Shown: positions 1-8,256 of the stretch, piece by piece | Position numbering within the stretch: position 1 is the first letter of the stretch | Layout of the letters: each line of letters opens with the position of its first letter | Assembly: GCA_017517325.1 (NCBI GenBank) | Contig: JAFWZW010000023.1 | Coordinates: forward strand, 156,475-220,474 | DNA from: Clostridia bacterium | GTDB taxonomy: Bacteria > Bacillota > Clostridia > Oscillospirales > SIG627 | DNA length: 64,000 nt | Direction: 5' to 3' | Position numbers and translations under genes: made by a program | The notes under the pieces: model-generated | Told to the model about the DNA's origin: nothing | Seen by the model: the letters and a program-made list of their open reading frames with translations, nothing else | Database searches by the model: none

Positions 1-1296
1 CTTATTCCTGCCCCCTTTGCGATCCTGCTCTTCCGTTTGATCTGGCGGCGAAACCGTAAGCTCTACGGCAGGCAGTGGGTGGAAAATTCCAAGGCCAATA
101 CCGTGCTTCACGATATCTTTCAGGGCGTTCGCGTGGTGAAGGTCTTTGGCACAGAAAAAAAGGAGATCGAAAAATACGATGCCGCCATCCGCACCCAGCG
201 TGATATTTCTTACCGCAACGAGATCGCCTGGTCAAAGGTGGTGCCCTATGCGGAATTTGTAATTCAGATCGGCCACTTTATTTTGCTCTATTACGCAGGC
301 AATCAGATTCTGGGTGAGCAAATGACCATCGGTGAGCTGACTATGTTCTCCTCCTTCGTCAGTCTGATCTATACCCCTCTGCGCTCCATGGCAAACTTCC
401 CCCGCGTCATCCAGCGCGCCGCTACCGCTGTGAATAAGGTCTTTGAGGTCATTGACGAAAAGCCGGACGTTGCCGACCGCCCCGAAGCCCGCGAGCATAC
501 GATTCGGGGGGATATCCGACTTGAGAACGTGTGGTTTGGCTATAACGAAAACGAAAACGTGCTGGAAGACGTCTCCGTTTCCATCGGTCCCGGTGAAATG
601 CTGGGGATCGTGGGTCGAAGCGGCGTAGGGAAGAGCACCCTCATCAATCTCGTAATGCGTCTTTACGACGTAGATCGGGGAAGCATTACCGTGGACGGGG
701 TGGACATCCGTGATATGACCCAGCATTCCCTCCGTTCCCAGATCGGCGTAGTCCTGCAGGAGACCTTCCTGTTCGCAGGCACCGTCTACGAAAATCTTGC
801 TTACGCCAAGCCAAACGCCACCTATCGCGAGGTCATTGAGGCAGCGCGCCTTGCAGGAGCCCACGGTTTTATTATGAAACTGCCCGATGGGTACGACACC
901 GTGGTGGGTGAAAAGGGTTATACCCTTTCCGGTGGTGAGCGTCAGCGCATCGCCATTGCCCGTGCCATTCTCCACGATCCCAAGATCCTCATTTTGGATG
1001 AAGCCACCAGCGCTCTGGATACGGAAACGGAAAAGCTCATTCAGGACGCTCTCCAAAGACTTTGTAAGGATCGTACCACCATTGCCATTGCCCACCGCCT
1101 TTCTACGCTCCGCAATGCCACGAAGCTTCTGGTTTTGGATCAGAAACGGGTGGCGCAGGTGGGCACCCACGACCAGCTGGTGGCGCAGGATGGGGGCATC
1201 TATCAGGGGCTGGTTCTGGCGCAAAGAGAAATGGCCTCTTTCCGTAAGGAAAAGAAAGTGTCTTCGGATTTGACAAATTCCGAAAATGATGTATAA
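1..1296 (+). CDS. ABC exporter, fused membrane and ATPase domains (5' end cut by window)
   Basis: The frame is open from base 1, so the gene starts upstream of the window. What remains is the end of the transmembrane domain (about 150 residues) and a complete nucleotide-binding domain. The ATPase shows Walker A (GRSGVGKST), a Q-loop (VVLQETFLF), the signature LSGGERQR, Walker B (ILILDEATSALD) and the switch histidine (IAHRLST). This is the layout of MsbA/LmrA-type half transporters, which work as homo- or heterodimers and export lipids, drugs or peptides using ATP. A partner half-transporter would be expected just upstream but cannot be seen. The substrate cannot be inferred. The gene ends 52 bases before the glycyl-tRNA synthetase. 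Confidence 0.9.
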   Translation, partial: LIPAPFAILLFRLIWRRNRKLYGRQWVENSKANTVLHDIFQGVRVVKVFGTEKKEIEKYDAAIRTQRDISYRNEIAWSKVVPYAEFVIQIGHFILLYYAGNQILGEQMTIGELTMFSSFVSLIYTPLRSMANFPRVIQRAATAVNKVFEVIDEKPDVADRPEAREHTIRGDIRLENVWFGYNENENVLEDVSVSIGPGEMLGIVGRSGVGKSTLINLVMRLYDVDRGSITVDGVDIRDMTQHSLRSQIGVVLQETFLFAGTVYENLAYAKPNATYREVIEAARLAGAHGFIMKLPDGYDTVVGEKGYTLSGGERQRIAIARAILHDPKILILDEATSALDTETEKLIQDALQRLCKDRTTIAIAHRLSTLRNATKLLVLDQKRVAQVGTHDQLVAQDGGIYQGLVLAQREMASFRKEKKVSSDLTNSENDV

Positions 1297-1348
1297 TAAC
1301 TGTTTGAAATAATTTCACCTGGCACCCAGCCAGGAAGAAAGTGAGGAT

Positions 1349-2743
1349 ATGATGAAAAATACGGAAAAAACTATGGATAAGATCGTTGCCCTTTGTAAGG
1401 GCAGGGGCTTCGTTTACCCCGGTAGTGAGATCTACGGCGGTCTTGCCAATTCTTGGGACTACGGCCCCTTGGGTGTGGAACTGAAGAACAACGTTAAGCG
1501 CGCTTGGTGGAAAAAGTTCGTTCAGGAAAGCCCCTATAACGTAGGTCTTGACAGTGCCATTCTGATGAACCCCCAGACCTGGGTAGCTTCCGGACACGTG
1601 GGCGGCTTCTCCGATCCGCTGATGGACTGTAAGGTTTGTAAGACCCGCCACAGAGCCGATAAGCTGGTGGAGGATTACATTGCCGAAAACAACCTTGACC
1701 TGAACCCCAACGGTTGGGATAACAACAAGCTTGCCGATTTTATCAAGGAAAATCACATCTCCTGCCCCTCTTGCGGCTCCGCTGATTTTACCGATATCCG
1801 CAAGTTTAACCTGATGTTCAAAACCTTCCAGGGCGTAACGGAGGATTCCTCCTCCGAGCTTTACCTTCGCCCCGAAACGGCGCAGGGTATCTTCGTAAAC
1901 TTTAAGCACATTCAGCGCACCACCCGTAAGAAGGTTCCCTTCGGCGTAGGTCAGATCGGTAAATCCTTCCGTAACGAGATCACCCCCGGTAACTTCATCT
2001 TCCGCATCCGTGAGTTTGAACAGATGGAGCTGGAATTTTTCTGCAAGCCCGGCACCGATCTGGAATGGTTCACCTACTGGAGAAGCTACTGCGAAAAGTT
2101 CCTTCTGGATCTGGGCATCGCTTCCGAAAATCTCCGTCTTCGTGACCACGATAAGGATGAGCTCAGCTTCTATTCCAAGGCAACCACTGACTTTGAATTT
2201 ATGTTCCCCTTCGGTTGGGGCGAGCTTTGGGGCATTGCAGACCGTACCGATTACGACCTGACCCAGCACGCCAACCACTCCGGCGAGCCTATGGAATATT
2301 TCGATCCTGAAACAAACGAGAAGTACGTTCCCTACGTAATTGAGCCCTCCCTGGGCGCAGACCGTATCACCCTTGCCTTCCTTTGCGAAGCCTATGACGA
2401 AGAGGTGGTAGGGGAGAACGACACCCGTGTGGTAATGCACTTTCATCCTGCGCTGGCTCCCGTTAAGGCGGCGATCCTGCCCCTTTCCAAGAAGCTTTCC
2501 GATAAGGCTCGCGAGCTTTATGCAGACCTTGCCTGTGACTTCAACGTTGAGTTTGACGAAGCCGGCTCCATCGGTAAGCGCTACCGCCGTCAGGATGAGA
2601 TCGGCACCCCCTTCTGCATCACATACGACTTTGACACCGAGAACGACGGTTGCGTTACCGTTCGTGACCGTGATACCATGGAGCAGATCCGTCTGCCCCT
2701 TGCCGAGGTCAAAGCCTACATTGCAGAAAAGATCCGCTTTTGA
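1349..2743 (+). CDS. glyQS: Glycyl-tRNA synthetase, dimeric (alpha2) type
   Basis: A class II aminoacyl-tRNA synthetase of 464 residues that charges tRNA-Gly with glycine in the cytoplasm. The N-terminal segment [14 protein letters not shown] and the following [14 protein letters not shown] are hallmarks of the single-chain eukaryote/Gram-positive type GlyRS rather than the alpha2beta2 enzyme. Motif 2 ([19 protein letters not shown]) and motif 3 ([10 protein letters not shown]) are visible, and the C-terminal anticodon-binding domain ends in a conserved [14 protein letters not shown] block. Two CxxC pairs (CKVC, CPSC) lie in the insertion between motifs 1 and 2. The ATG at 1349 follows a GTGAGG ribosome binding site, and a strong terminator follows the stop. 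Confidence 0.97.
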   Translation: MMKNTEKTMDKIVALCKGRGFVYPGSEIYGGLANSWDYGPLGVELKNNVKRAWWKKFVQESPYNVGLDSAILMNPQTWVASGHVGGFSDPLMDCKVCKTRHRADKLVEDYIAENNLDLNPNGWDNNKLADFIKENHISCPSCGSADFTDIRKFNLMFKTFQGVTEDSSSELYLRPETAQGIFVNFKHIQRTTRKKVPFGVGQIGKSFRNEITPGNFIFRIREFEQMELEFFCKPGTDLEWFTYWRSYCEKFLLDLGIASENLRLRDHDKDELSFYSKATTDFEFMFPFGWGELWGIADRTDYDLTQHANHSGEPMEYFDPETNEKYVPYVIEPSLGADRITLAFLCEAYDEEVVGENDTRVVMHFHPALAPVKAAILPLSKKLSDKARELYADLACDFNVEFDEAGSIGKRYRRQDEIGTPFCITYDFDTENDGCVTVRDRDTMEQIRLPLAEVKAYIAEKIRF

Positions 2744-2752
2744 TTTCCAAAC

Positions 2753-2787
2753 AAAAATGCTCTGTGCGACCGCACAGAGCATTTTTA
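2753..2787 (+). terminator. Intrinsic terminator after glyQS
   Basis: An 11-bp inverted repeat (TGCTCTGTGCG at 2758 and its complement from 2771), flanked by an A-run and followed by TTTTT. The flanking A- and T-runs make it potentially bidirectional. Confidence 0.85.
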
Positions 2788-2916
2788 TTATGCAAACTCA
2801 AAGCTGTGATGGATGAATCATTAAATCATTATATATATCCCCATAAAAGTTTTCTTCGGTCCCTTCTTTTTCAAAAAAAGGAACGCCGCCCGGTGAGGGC
2901 ATAAAGTGCCAAGGTC
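2788..2916. other. Intergenic stretch with weak 3' hairpins
   Basis: No gene is visible. It separates glyQS from the leftward AEC transporter gene. Near 2887-2900 a short GC-rich inverted repeat (GCCC...GGGC) is followed on the minus strand by a run of seven T, so it may terminate the AEC transcript. The stretch at 2855-2885 is made of complementary T-rich and A-rich runs. Confidence 0.4.
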
Positions 2917-3870
2917 TTACAAAAAGAGGCAGATGACCCAGTAAAGAACAGGAAGGGTGACAACCGAAAGGAAGGTGGAGCCAAGGGTCAGGGTGGTGGC
3001 GCTTTTTGCATCACCGCCAAAGCGATCTGCAAAGGCAGAAGCAAGACCTGCGGTGGGAACGGCAAAGGCAAAGAAGAAAGCCAGGATCATATCACGAAGC
3101 AAAAGATTGGGAACAAAGCCAAGGGCAAGGAGAAGGACAAGGCTGAGAAGCGGAAAGAGGATCAGTTTCAAAAAGGAAACGTAATATACGCTCTTGGAAG
3201 CCAAAATGTCCTTTAAGGAAACGTCTGCCATTTTCATACCCAAAACGATCATAGAGCCGGGTACTACGATGTTAGAAAGGTGGGTGGCAAAGGTAGTCAG
3301 CTCCGGAATATGCTCAGGCAGATTCAAAAGGTTCAGCACAACGCCAACCAGTGCGGCCAGCATGGCGGGGTTCAGGATCGCCTGCTTTAAATCCATACTC
3401 TTTTTATCCCCCGATACCAAATAAGCACCCAGGGTATACATCATCAGGTTGGTGAGAACGTTTAAAACGATGAGAATGGTCAAAACCGTGGAATCAGCCC
3501 CAAATACCGCCATAGCAAGAGGGATCCCCAAAAAGCCGTTGTTGGGGAACACGGCGCAAAAGCGCATCATACCGCGGGTCTTTTCTGCAGGAACCTTCTT
3601 CAATAGAGGAGAGGAGAGAAGGAAAAACAAAACGATGAAGAGGATCAGAAAAAACGAAGCGATCAAAAGGGTCTGAAGCAGTGCTCCCTCAAGCTTCAGC
3701 TTCATCGTGCCCGAAAGGATCAAAAAGGGAAGTCCCACATACATCATCACGCCCGAAATGACCCCCGAGCCTTGAGCCTTCAGCTTTCCCGTGCGCACCA
3801 AAAGGTAACCGGGCAGGGCCAAAGCTACGAATAGAAGTACGTTTTTCAGCATAATAAAAAAGGTTTCCAT
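2917..3870 (-). CDS. AEC (auxin efflux carrier) family permease
   Basis: A 317-residue integral membrane protein with about ten hydrophobic segments in the five-plus-five arrangement of the AEC family. The N-terminus (LALPGYLLVRTGKL), the conserved NNGFLGIPLAMAVFG segment and the PTAGLASAFADRFGG segment near the C-terminus are characteristic. Bacterial members move organic acids such as malate or malonate, or amino acids; the substrate here cannot be read from the sequence. The ATG is preceded by GGAGGT eight bases upstream. It stands alone between glyQS and typA, transcribed away from typA. Confidence 0.88.
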   Translation of the reverse strand: METFFIMLKNVLLFVALALPGYLLVRTGKLKAQGSGVISGVMMYVGLPFLILSGTMKLKLEGALLQTLLIASFFLILFIVLFFLLSSPLLKKVPAEKTRGMMRFCAVFPNNGFLGIPLAMAVFGADSTVLTILIVLNVLTNLMMYTLGAYLVSGDKKSMDLKQAILNPAMLAALVGVVLNLLNLPEHIPELTTFATHLSNIVVPGSMIVLGMKMADVSLKDILASKSVYYVSFLKLILFPLLSLVLLLALGFVPNLLLRDMILAFFFAFAVPTAGLASAFADRFGGDAKSATTLTLGSTFLSVVTLPVLYWVICLFL

Positions 3871-4009
3871 GCATTACCTCCAAAAAGTTCTCCGCTCATT
3901 ATAACCTAAAAAAACCAAACCGTAAAGTATCAAATGAGTTTTTCCGCTATATGTCCGAAGTGATGGTAAAAGTCTTTTCGGGAAAAATGAAAAATAAAGT
4001 GATTTTTCC

Positions 4010-4037
4010 TTGCAAAATATGACAAAGATGGTATAAT
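4010..4037 (+). promoter_or_regulatory. Sigma-A type promoter of typA
   Basis: TTGCAA (4010-4015), a 16-bp spacer and a perfect TATAAT (4032-4037), about 44 bases before the typA start. Confidence 0.75.
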
Positions 4038-4080
4038 AAATATGTATGTTTAATTTTTCGCAACCAGATAGGAAGTTTTT

Positions 4081-5907
4081 ATGGAAAGAGAAAAAATCAG
4101 AAATATTGCCATCATCGCTCACGTTGATCACGGCAAGACCACGTTGGTGGATGCCATGCTCCGCCAAACGGGCACCTTCCGTGCCAACGAGCAGGTGGAG
4201 GAGCGCGTGATGGACTCCAACGACCTTGAAAAGGAAAGAGGCATCACCATTTTGGCGAAGAACACCTCCCTTTTCTATAACGGGATCAAGGTCAACATTG
4301 TGGATACCCCCGGCCACGCCGATTTCGGCGGCGAGGTGGAGCGTAGCCTTTCTATGGTAGACGGCGTCATCCTTCTTGTGGATGCTTACGAGGGCTGTAT
4401 GCCCCAGACCCGTACCGTATTGAAAAAGGCTTTGGCGCTGGGTCTTACCCCCGTGATCGTGGTGAACAAGATCGACCGCCCCATGGCTCGCCCCAAGGAA
4501 GTGACCGATGAAATGTACGACCTTCTCATCGATCTGGGTGCCACCGAGGAACAGCTGGATCTTCCCGTGATCTACGCCTCCGGTCGCGACGGATGGGCCA
4601 CCACCGATTATAATGTAAAAACCGATGATCTTACCTGCCTGTTTGATATCATCATTAACGATATTCCTTGTCCCGAGGTGGATCAGGACGGTCCCTTCCA
4701 GATGATGGTATCCAACATTGACTTTAACGATTATACCGGCAGAATGGCAGTGGGCAAGATCCTGCGCGGCGGCATTCACGAAAAGAGCCCCGTTTCCATC
4801 GTTCGTCGTGACGGTAAGGTGCAAAAGAGCAAGATCGTGGGGATCTATACCTTCGATAAGCTGAAAAAGTCTGCCGCCACCTTTGCGGAAGCAGGGGATA
4901 TCGTGTGCCTTACGGGTATTGCCGATATCGAGATTGGGGACACCATTTGTGACGTGGAGAATCCCGAAGGGCTCCCCTTCGTGGAGATCGAAGATCCCGT
5001 GCTTTCTATGTTCTTCTCCGTTTCTACCTCTCCCTTCGCAGGGCAGGACGGTACCTACGTCACCAGCCGCCATATCCGTGAGCGCCTTTACCGTGAATTG
5101 GAATCCAATATTTCCCTGCGCGTTGAAGATACCGATACCACCGATACCTTGAAGGTATCAGGCCGCGGAGAGCTTCACCTTTCCGTGCTTATTGAAAATA
5201 TGCGCCGTCAGGGCTACGAATTTCAGGTTTCCCGCCCCACCGTTATCACCAAGGAGATCGACGGGGTCTTGTGTGAGCCTTACGAAAACCTTTATATCGA
5301 CTGTCCCGATGAATTTTCCGGTACCGTCATTGATCTGATCTCCCGCCGCAAGGGTGAGCTTTTGCAAATGTCCCCCACCGCCGCAGGCTTTACGAGATTG
5401 GAGTTTTCCATTACCAGCCGCGGTATGATCGGCTGCCGTGCCGAGCTTCTTACCGCCGCCAAGGGCAACGCTGTGGTCAATACGGAATTGGATGGCTACC
5501 ACCCTATGAAGGCAGGGCTTACCGCCCGCTCCCGTGGATCCCTTATCGCTTGGGAGGACGGCGTTTCCACCTCCTACGGTATGTATAACGCCCAGGATCG
5601 CGGCACGATGTTCATCGGTGTGCAGACCAGCGTTTACGAAGGGATGATCGTGGGTGAATCCAACGATTCCAAGGATCTTGTGGTAAACGTTTGTAAAAAG
5701 AAGCATCTGACTGCCATTCGCTCCACCGGTGCGGATGAAGCCCTCCGCATCACCCCCCCCAGACAGATGAGCCTGGAGAAGTGTATGGAGTTTATTGCCG
5801 ATGACGAGCTTCTGGAGGTTACCCCCAAAACTCTTCGTTTGAGAAAGAAGATCTTGAATACGGAGCAAAGAGCAAAGATCAAAGCAAAAGAAAAACTGGG
5901 CTCCTAA
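4081..5907 (+). CDS. typA: Ribosome-associated translational GTPase TypA/BipA
   Basis: A 608-residue member of the elongation-factor GTPase family, matching the usual TypA length. G1 (AHVDHGKTT), the switch I region with RGITI, G3 (DTPGHADFGGE), G4 (NKID) and G5 are all visible in the first 200 residues. They are followed by a beta-barrel domain, an EF-G-like domain, and the TypA-specific C-terminal domain with TPPRQMSLEKCMEFI. TypA binds the 70S ribosome under stress and assists late 50S assembly, for example in the cold. It has its own promoter and starts after AGGAAG. The LysR gene follows after 10 bases, so the two are probably cotranscribed. Confidence 0.96.
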   Translation: MEREKIRNIAIIAHVDHGKTTLVDAMLRQTGTFRANEQVEERVMDSNDLEKERGITILAKNTSLFYNGIKVNIVDTPGHADFGGEVERSLSMVDGVILLVDAYEGCMPQTRTVLKKALALGLTPVIVVNKIDRPMARPKEVTDEMYDLLIDLGATEEQLDLPVIYASGRDGWATTDYNVKTDDLTCLFDIIINDIPCPEVDQDGPFQMMVSNIDFNDYTGRMAVGKILRGGIHEKSPVSIVRRDGKVQKSKIVGIYTFDKLKKSAATFAEAGDIVCLTGIADIEIGDTICDVENPEGLPFVEIEDPVLSMFFSVSTSPFAGQDGTYVTSRHIRERLYRELESNISLRVEDTDTTDTLKVSGRGELHLSVLIENMRRQGYEFQVSRPTVITKEIDGVLCEPYENLYIDCPDEFSGTVIDLISRRKGELLQMSPTAAGFTRLEFSITSRGMIGCRAELLTAAKGNAVVNTELDGYHPMKAGLTARSRGSLIAWEDGVSTSYGMYNAQDRGTMFIGVQTSVYEGMIVGESNDSKDLVVNVCKKKHLTAIRSTGADEALRITPPRQMSLEKCMEFIADDELLEVTPKTLRLRKKILNTEQRAKIKAKEKLGS

Positions 5908-5917
5908 AGGAGGAAGT

Positions 5918-6853
5918 ATGAATCTGTTGCACTTGAAATACGCAGTAGAGGTGGAACGCACCCGTTCCTTTACAGGTGCCGCTGCCAATCTTTTTATGAG
6001 TCAGCCAAACCTCTCCCGCGCCATTAAGGAATTGGAAGAAAGCCTTGGTATCACCATCTTCAAGCGCACCTCCAAGGGGATCGTGACCACCACACAAGGG
6101 GAAGAATTTCTCTTTCAGGCCAAAAATATCCTTCGCCAGATCGATGAGATCGAGGAGCAGTATCGGAAGGATACCCCCGAGCATCAGAATTTCAACATTT
6201 CCACCCCCCGCGCTTGCTATATCACCCGTGCCTTTACAAGCCTTGTTAATTCCTTGGATTCCGAACGGCAGATGGATCTGAACTATAAGGAGACCAATTC
6301 CTCCCGCGCCATCACCAATATTCTCCAGAGTAATTACAATTTAGGCATCATTCGCTATCAGACCTCCTTTGAATCCTACTTTTTGAAAATGATGGAGGAA
6401 AAGGATCTGAAGCATCAGGATATCTGGGAATTTGAATACGTGGCCCTGATGGACCGTTCTCACCCTCTTGCCTCCAAGGAGAATATCTCCAAGGATGATT
6501 TCAAGGATTGCATTGAGATCGTTCACGGCGATCCTTACGTGCCCTCACTGCAGATCGCTTACGTGCGTAAGGCGGAGTTTTCCGACCTGACCGATAAGAA
6601 GATCTTTATTTACGAGCGCGGCACCCAGTACGACCTTTTAAGTGACGTTCCTTCCACCTTTATGTGGGTCTCTCCTTTGCCGAAGGACGTTCTGGAGCGC
6701 CACAACGTGGTACAAAAGCGCCTGCCCGGTATTTCCCATAAGTATAAAGACGTTCTCATCTATCGCAACGGGTATCACCTGACCCCCATTGACCTTCGGT
6801 TTATGGAAGAGCTGGAAAAAGCCAAAAACGAAGCCATCGAGTGTTTGCATTAA
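5918..6853 (+). CDS. LysR-family transcriptional regulator
   Basis: A 311-residue LysR-type regulator. The N-terminal winged helix-turn-helix is clear (HLKYAVEVERTRSFTGAAAN, then SQPNLSRAIKELEESLG), followed by the helical linker and a substrate-binding domain from about residue 95. Such proteins bind a small ligand and control nearby or distant operons. The start follows a consensus AAAGGAGG site, and the gene sits 10 bases after typA, an unusual pairing that suggests readthrough from the typA promoter. No divergent gene, the usual LysR target, adjoins it, so its target is unknown. Confidence 0.93.
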   Translation: MNLLHLKYAVEVERTRSFTGAAANLFMSQPNLSRAIKELEESLGITIFKRTSKGIVTTTQGEEFLFQAKNILRQIDEIEEQYRKDTPEHQNFNISTPRACYITRAFTSLVNSLDSERQMDLNYKETNSSRAITNILQSNYNLGIIRYQTSFESYFLKMMEEKDLKHQDIWEFEYVALMDRSHPLASKENISKDDFKDCIEIVHGDPYVPSLQIAYVRKAEFSDLTDKKIFIYERGTQYDLLSDVPSTFMWVSPLPKDVLERHNVVQKRLPGISHKYKDVLIYRNGYHLTPIDLRFMEELEKAKNEAIECLH

Positions 6854-6856
6854 AAA

Positions 6857-6897
6857 AAGCCTTGCACCCCAAAAAAGGGAAGTGCAAGGCTTATTAT
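6857..6897. terminator. Bidirectional terminator between LysR and UDP-sugar pyrophosphorylase genes
   Basis: AAGCCTTGCAC (6857-6867) pairs with GTGCAAGGCTT (6882-6892), with A-rich sequence on one side and T-rich on the other. The two flanking genes converge on it. Confidence 0.8.
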
Positions 6898-6905
6898 TTT
6901 GTCTG

Positions 6906-8135
6906 TCAGCAGATCACGCCGTTTTTGGCAAGAAGCGCACGGGCGGAAACAACGGAATCGACGCCCTCTTTATTTTTGATGGGGGCAAATTCCTTTTCTC
7001 TGTCTACTTCGTAGGAAAGGCAAGTAAGCATATCACGAACGGTATCAATGGCAAGGTACTCGAATTTGTAGCCGTTTTCCTTTTCAGGCTTTACCATCTC
7101 GCCGGCTTCGTTCATATAAGGGATCTTCTTTTCCACGATATGAAGGGGCATTTTGCCGTCTACGATCTCGTACATTCTCTTCATACTGAACAGGTAGTTG
7201 AGGATCACGCCAAAGCGGTATTTGAGCTTTCCGTTCTCATCCAGCTCATTTGCCAGATCGTCGCCCAGTTCATAGTATTCCACGATGGTGGGAAGCCCAT
7301 CCTTGAGGCAAAGTGCGCCAACCTTTTCACCGGGTGCGTTTTTGGATACTACTTTAGCGCCGCAGTTGGTGCCGGAAAGAATGGTAGCGCCGATGAACAC
7401 GGGGTCACAAATGCGCTGGAGCACGTTATCCATAGAGAATACGTTGATCCATTCTACGCCCGCTTCCTTCAATTCCTTGTCAATGCCGGATTTTACCAAG
7501 GACTTGAACCAACCGCCGTTTCCGTTGGGGGAGAGGGAAAGCTGTGCTTTTCCTTCCATATAGATCTTGCCGTTGTAATCACAGCTGGGCGCCATTTCCT
7601 GACGGAAAAAGCGGATCTTTTCTTCGGGATAACCGAAATATGCGTGCTCCTTCAAAAAGCGGCGAGTCTCTTCGTCGTTCTTGTCGGAGGTCATGATCAC
7701 CAGCGGGAAGTAGCAGCCTGCCTTCTTGCAAACGTCAAGCATATTGTTGATCTGGGCTTCGAAAATGTAAAAGTCGCGGGTCACGCCGATGTTGTAAGAG
7801 CCCTTGGGGCCGGTATGACCCAAGCGGGTACCCTGACCGCCGCCTAACAGAAGGGCGCAAACCTTGCCTTCCTGCAGGGCTTTGATACCAACGGCCTCAA
7901 ATTCAGCCTTTTTCTTATCAATCTCATCGATCTCCAAAGCACCCAAGGGGGCAAGAGCGCCGGCGGAATTTTCATCCATCACCTTTTCGTCTTTGTTTGC
8001 AAGCTCCTTCAAAATGGTGAAATCAGCTTCATTGATCTGTTCCTTCAGGCTTTGCTTTTCAGCATCGCTCAGCTCGTCCCAGTAGCGGAGCAAGTGCTCC
8101 TGACCGTATTCTTTCAACTGTTCAAAATTCGTCAT
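6906..8135 (-). CDS. UAP1-like UDP-N-acetylhexosamine/UDP-sugar pyrophosphorylase
   Basis: A 409-residue nucleotidyltransferase of the UDPGP family, resembling eukaryotic UDP-GlcNAc pyrophosphorylase (UAP1/AGX) rather than bacterial GlmU or GalU. The nucleotide-binding loop LLLGGGQGTRLG, followed by GPKGSYNIG, is near residue 95. PLVIMTSDKND, the substrate loop with NGNGG, and DNVLQRICDPVFIG match the order of conserved blocks in UAP1. It should make a UDP-activated sugar from UTP and a sugar 1-phosphate, most likely GlcNAc-1-P. It is monocistronic: its own promoter lies upstream, a shared terminator downstream, and an AAGGAG site precedes the ATG. Sugar specificity is inferred. Confidence 0.88.
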   Translation of the reverse strand: MTNFEQLKEYGQEHLLRYWDELSDAEKQSLKEQINEADFTILKELANKDEKVMDENSAGALAPLGALEIDEIDKKKAEFEAVGIKALQEGKVCALLLGGGQGTRLGHTGPKGSYNIGVTRDFYIFEAQINNMLDVCKKAGCYFPLVIMTSDKNDEETRRFLKEHAYFGYPEEKIRFFRQEMAPSCDYNGKIYMEGKAQLSLSPNGNGGWFKSLVKSGIDKELKEAGVEWINVFSMDNVLQRICDPVFIGATILSGTNCGAKVVSKNAPGEKVGALCLKDGLPTIVEYYELGDDLANELDENGKLKYRFGVILNYLFSMKRMYEIVDGKMPLHIVEKKIPYMNEAGEMVKPEKENGYKFEYLAIDTVRDMLTCLSYEVDREKEFAPIKNKEGVDSVVSARALLAKNGVIC

Positions 8136-8171
8136 AGAAAGCTCCTTATATTTTGATATATTCTACTGTAT

Positions 8172-8200
8172 ATTTTAGCACGACTTATCATTTGTGTCAA
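8172..8200 (-). promoter_or_regulatory. Promoter of the UDP-sugar pyrophosphorylase gene
   Basis: On the minus strand, TTGACA (8195-8200), a 17-bp spacer and TAAAAT (8172-8177), 37 bases before the start codon. Confidence 0.8.
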
Positions 8201-8213
8201 TTTTATAAAAGAA

Positions 8214-8246
8214 AAAAAGAGTTCTTTCAAAAGAAAAAACTCCTTT
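8214..8246 (-). terminator. Terminator after the WG-repeat gene
   Basis: An inverted repeat, GAGTTCTTTC against GAAAAAACTC with one mismatch and loop AAAA, with T-runs on both ends. On the minus strand it follows the stop at 8257. Confidence 0.7.
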
Positions 8247-8256
8247 TTTGATTGCG

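Noticed and set aside
1103-2782. Long open frame (559 codons) on the minus strand opposite glyQS
   Set aside because: It mirrors the codon pattern of glyQS, has no ribosome binding site and shows no recognisable family; glyQS is certain. Similar mirror frames opposite typA, metH and the ThDP gene were dropped for the same reason.
2825-2885. T-rich/A-rich complementary runs as a mobile repeat
   Set aside because: No second copy was noticed in this window, and there are no ends or target duplications.
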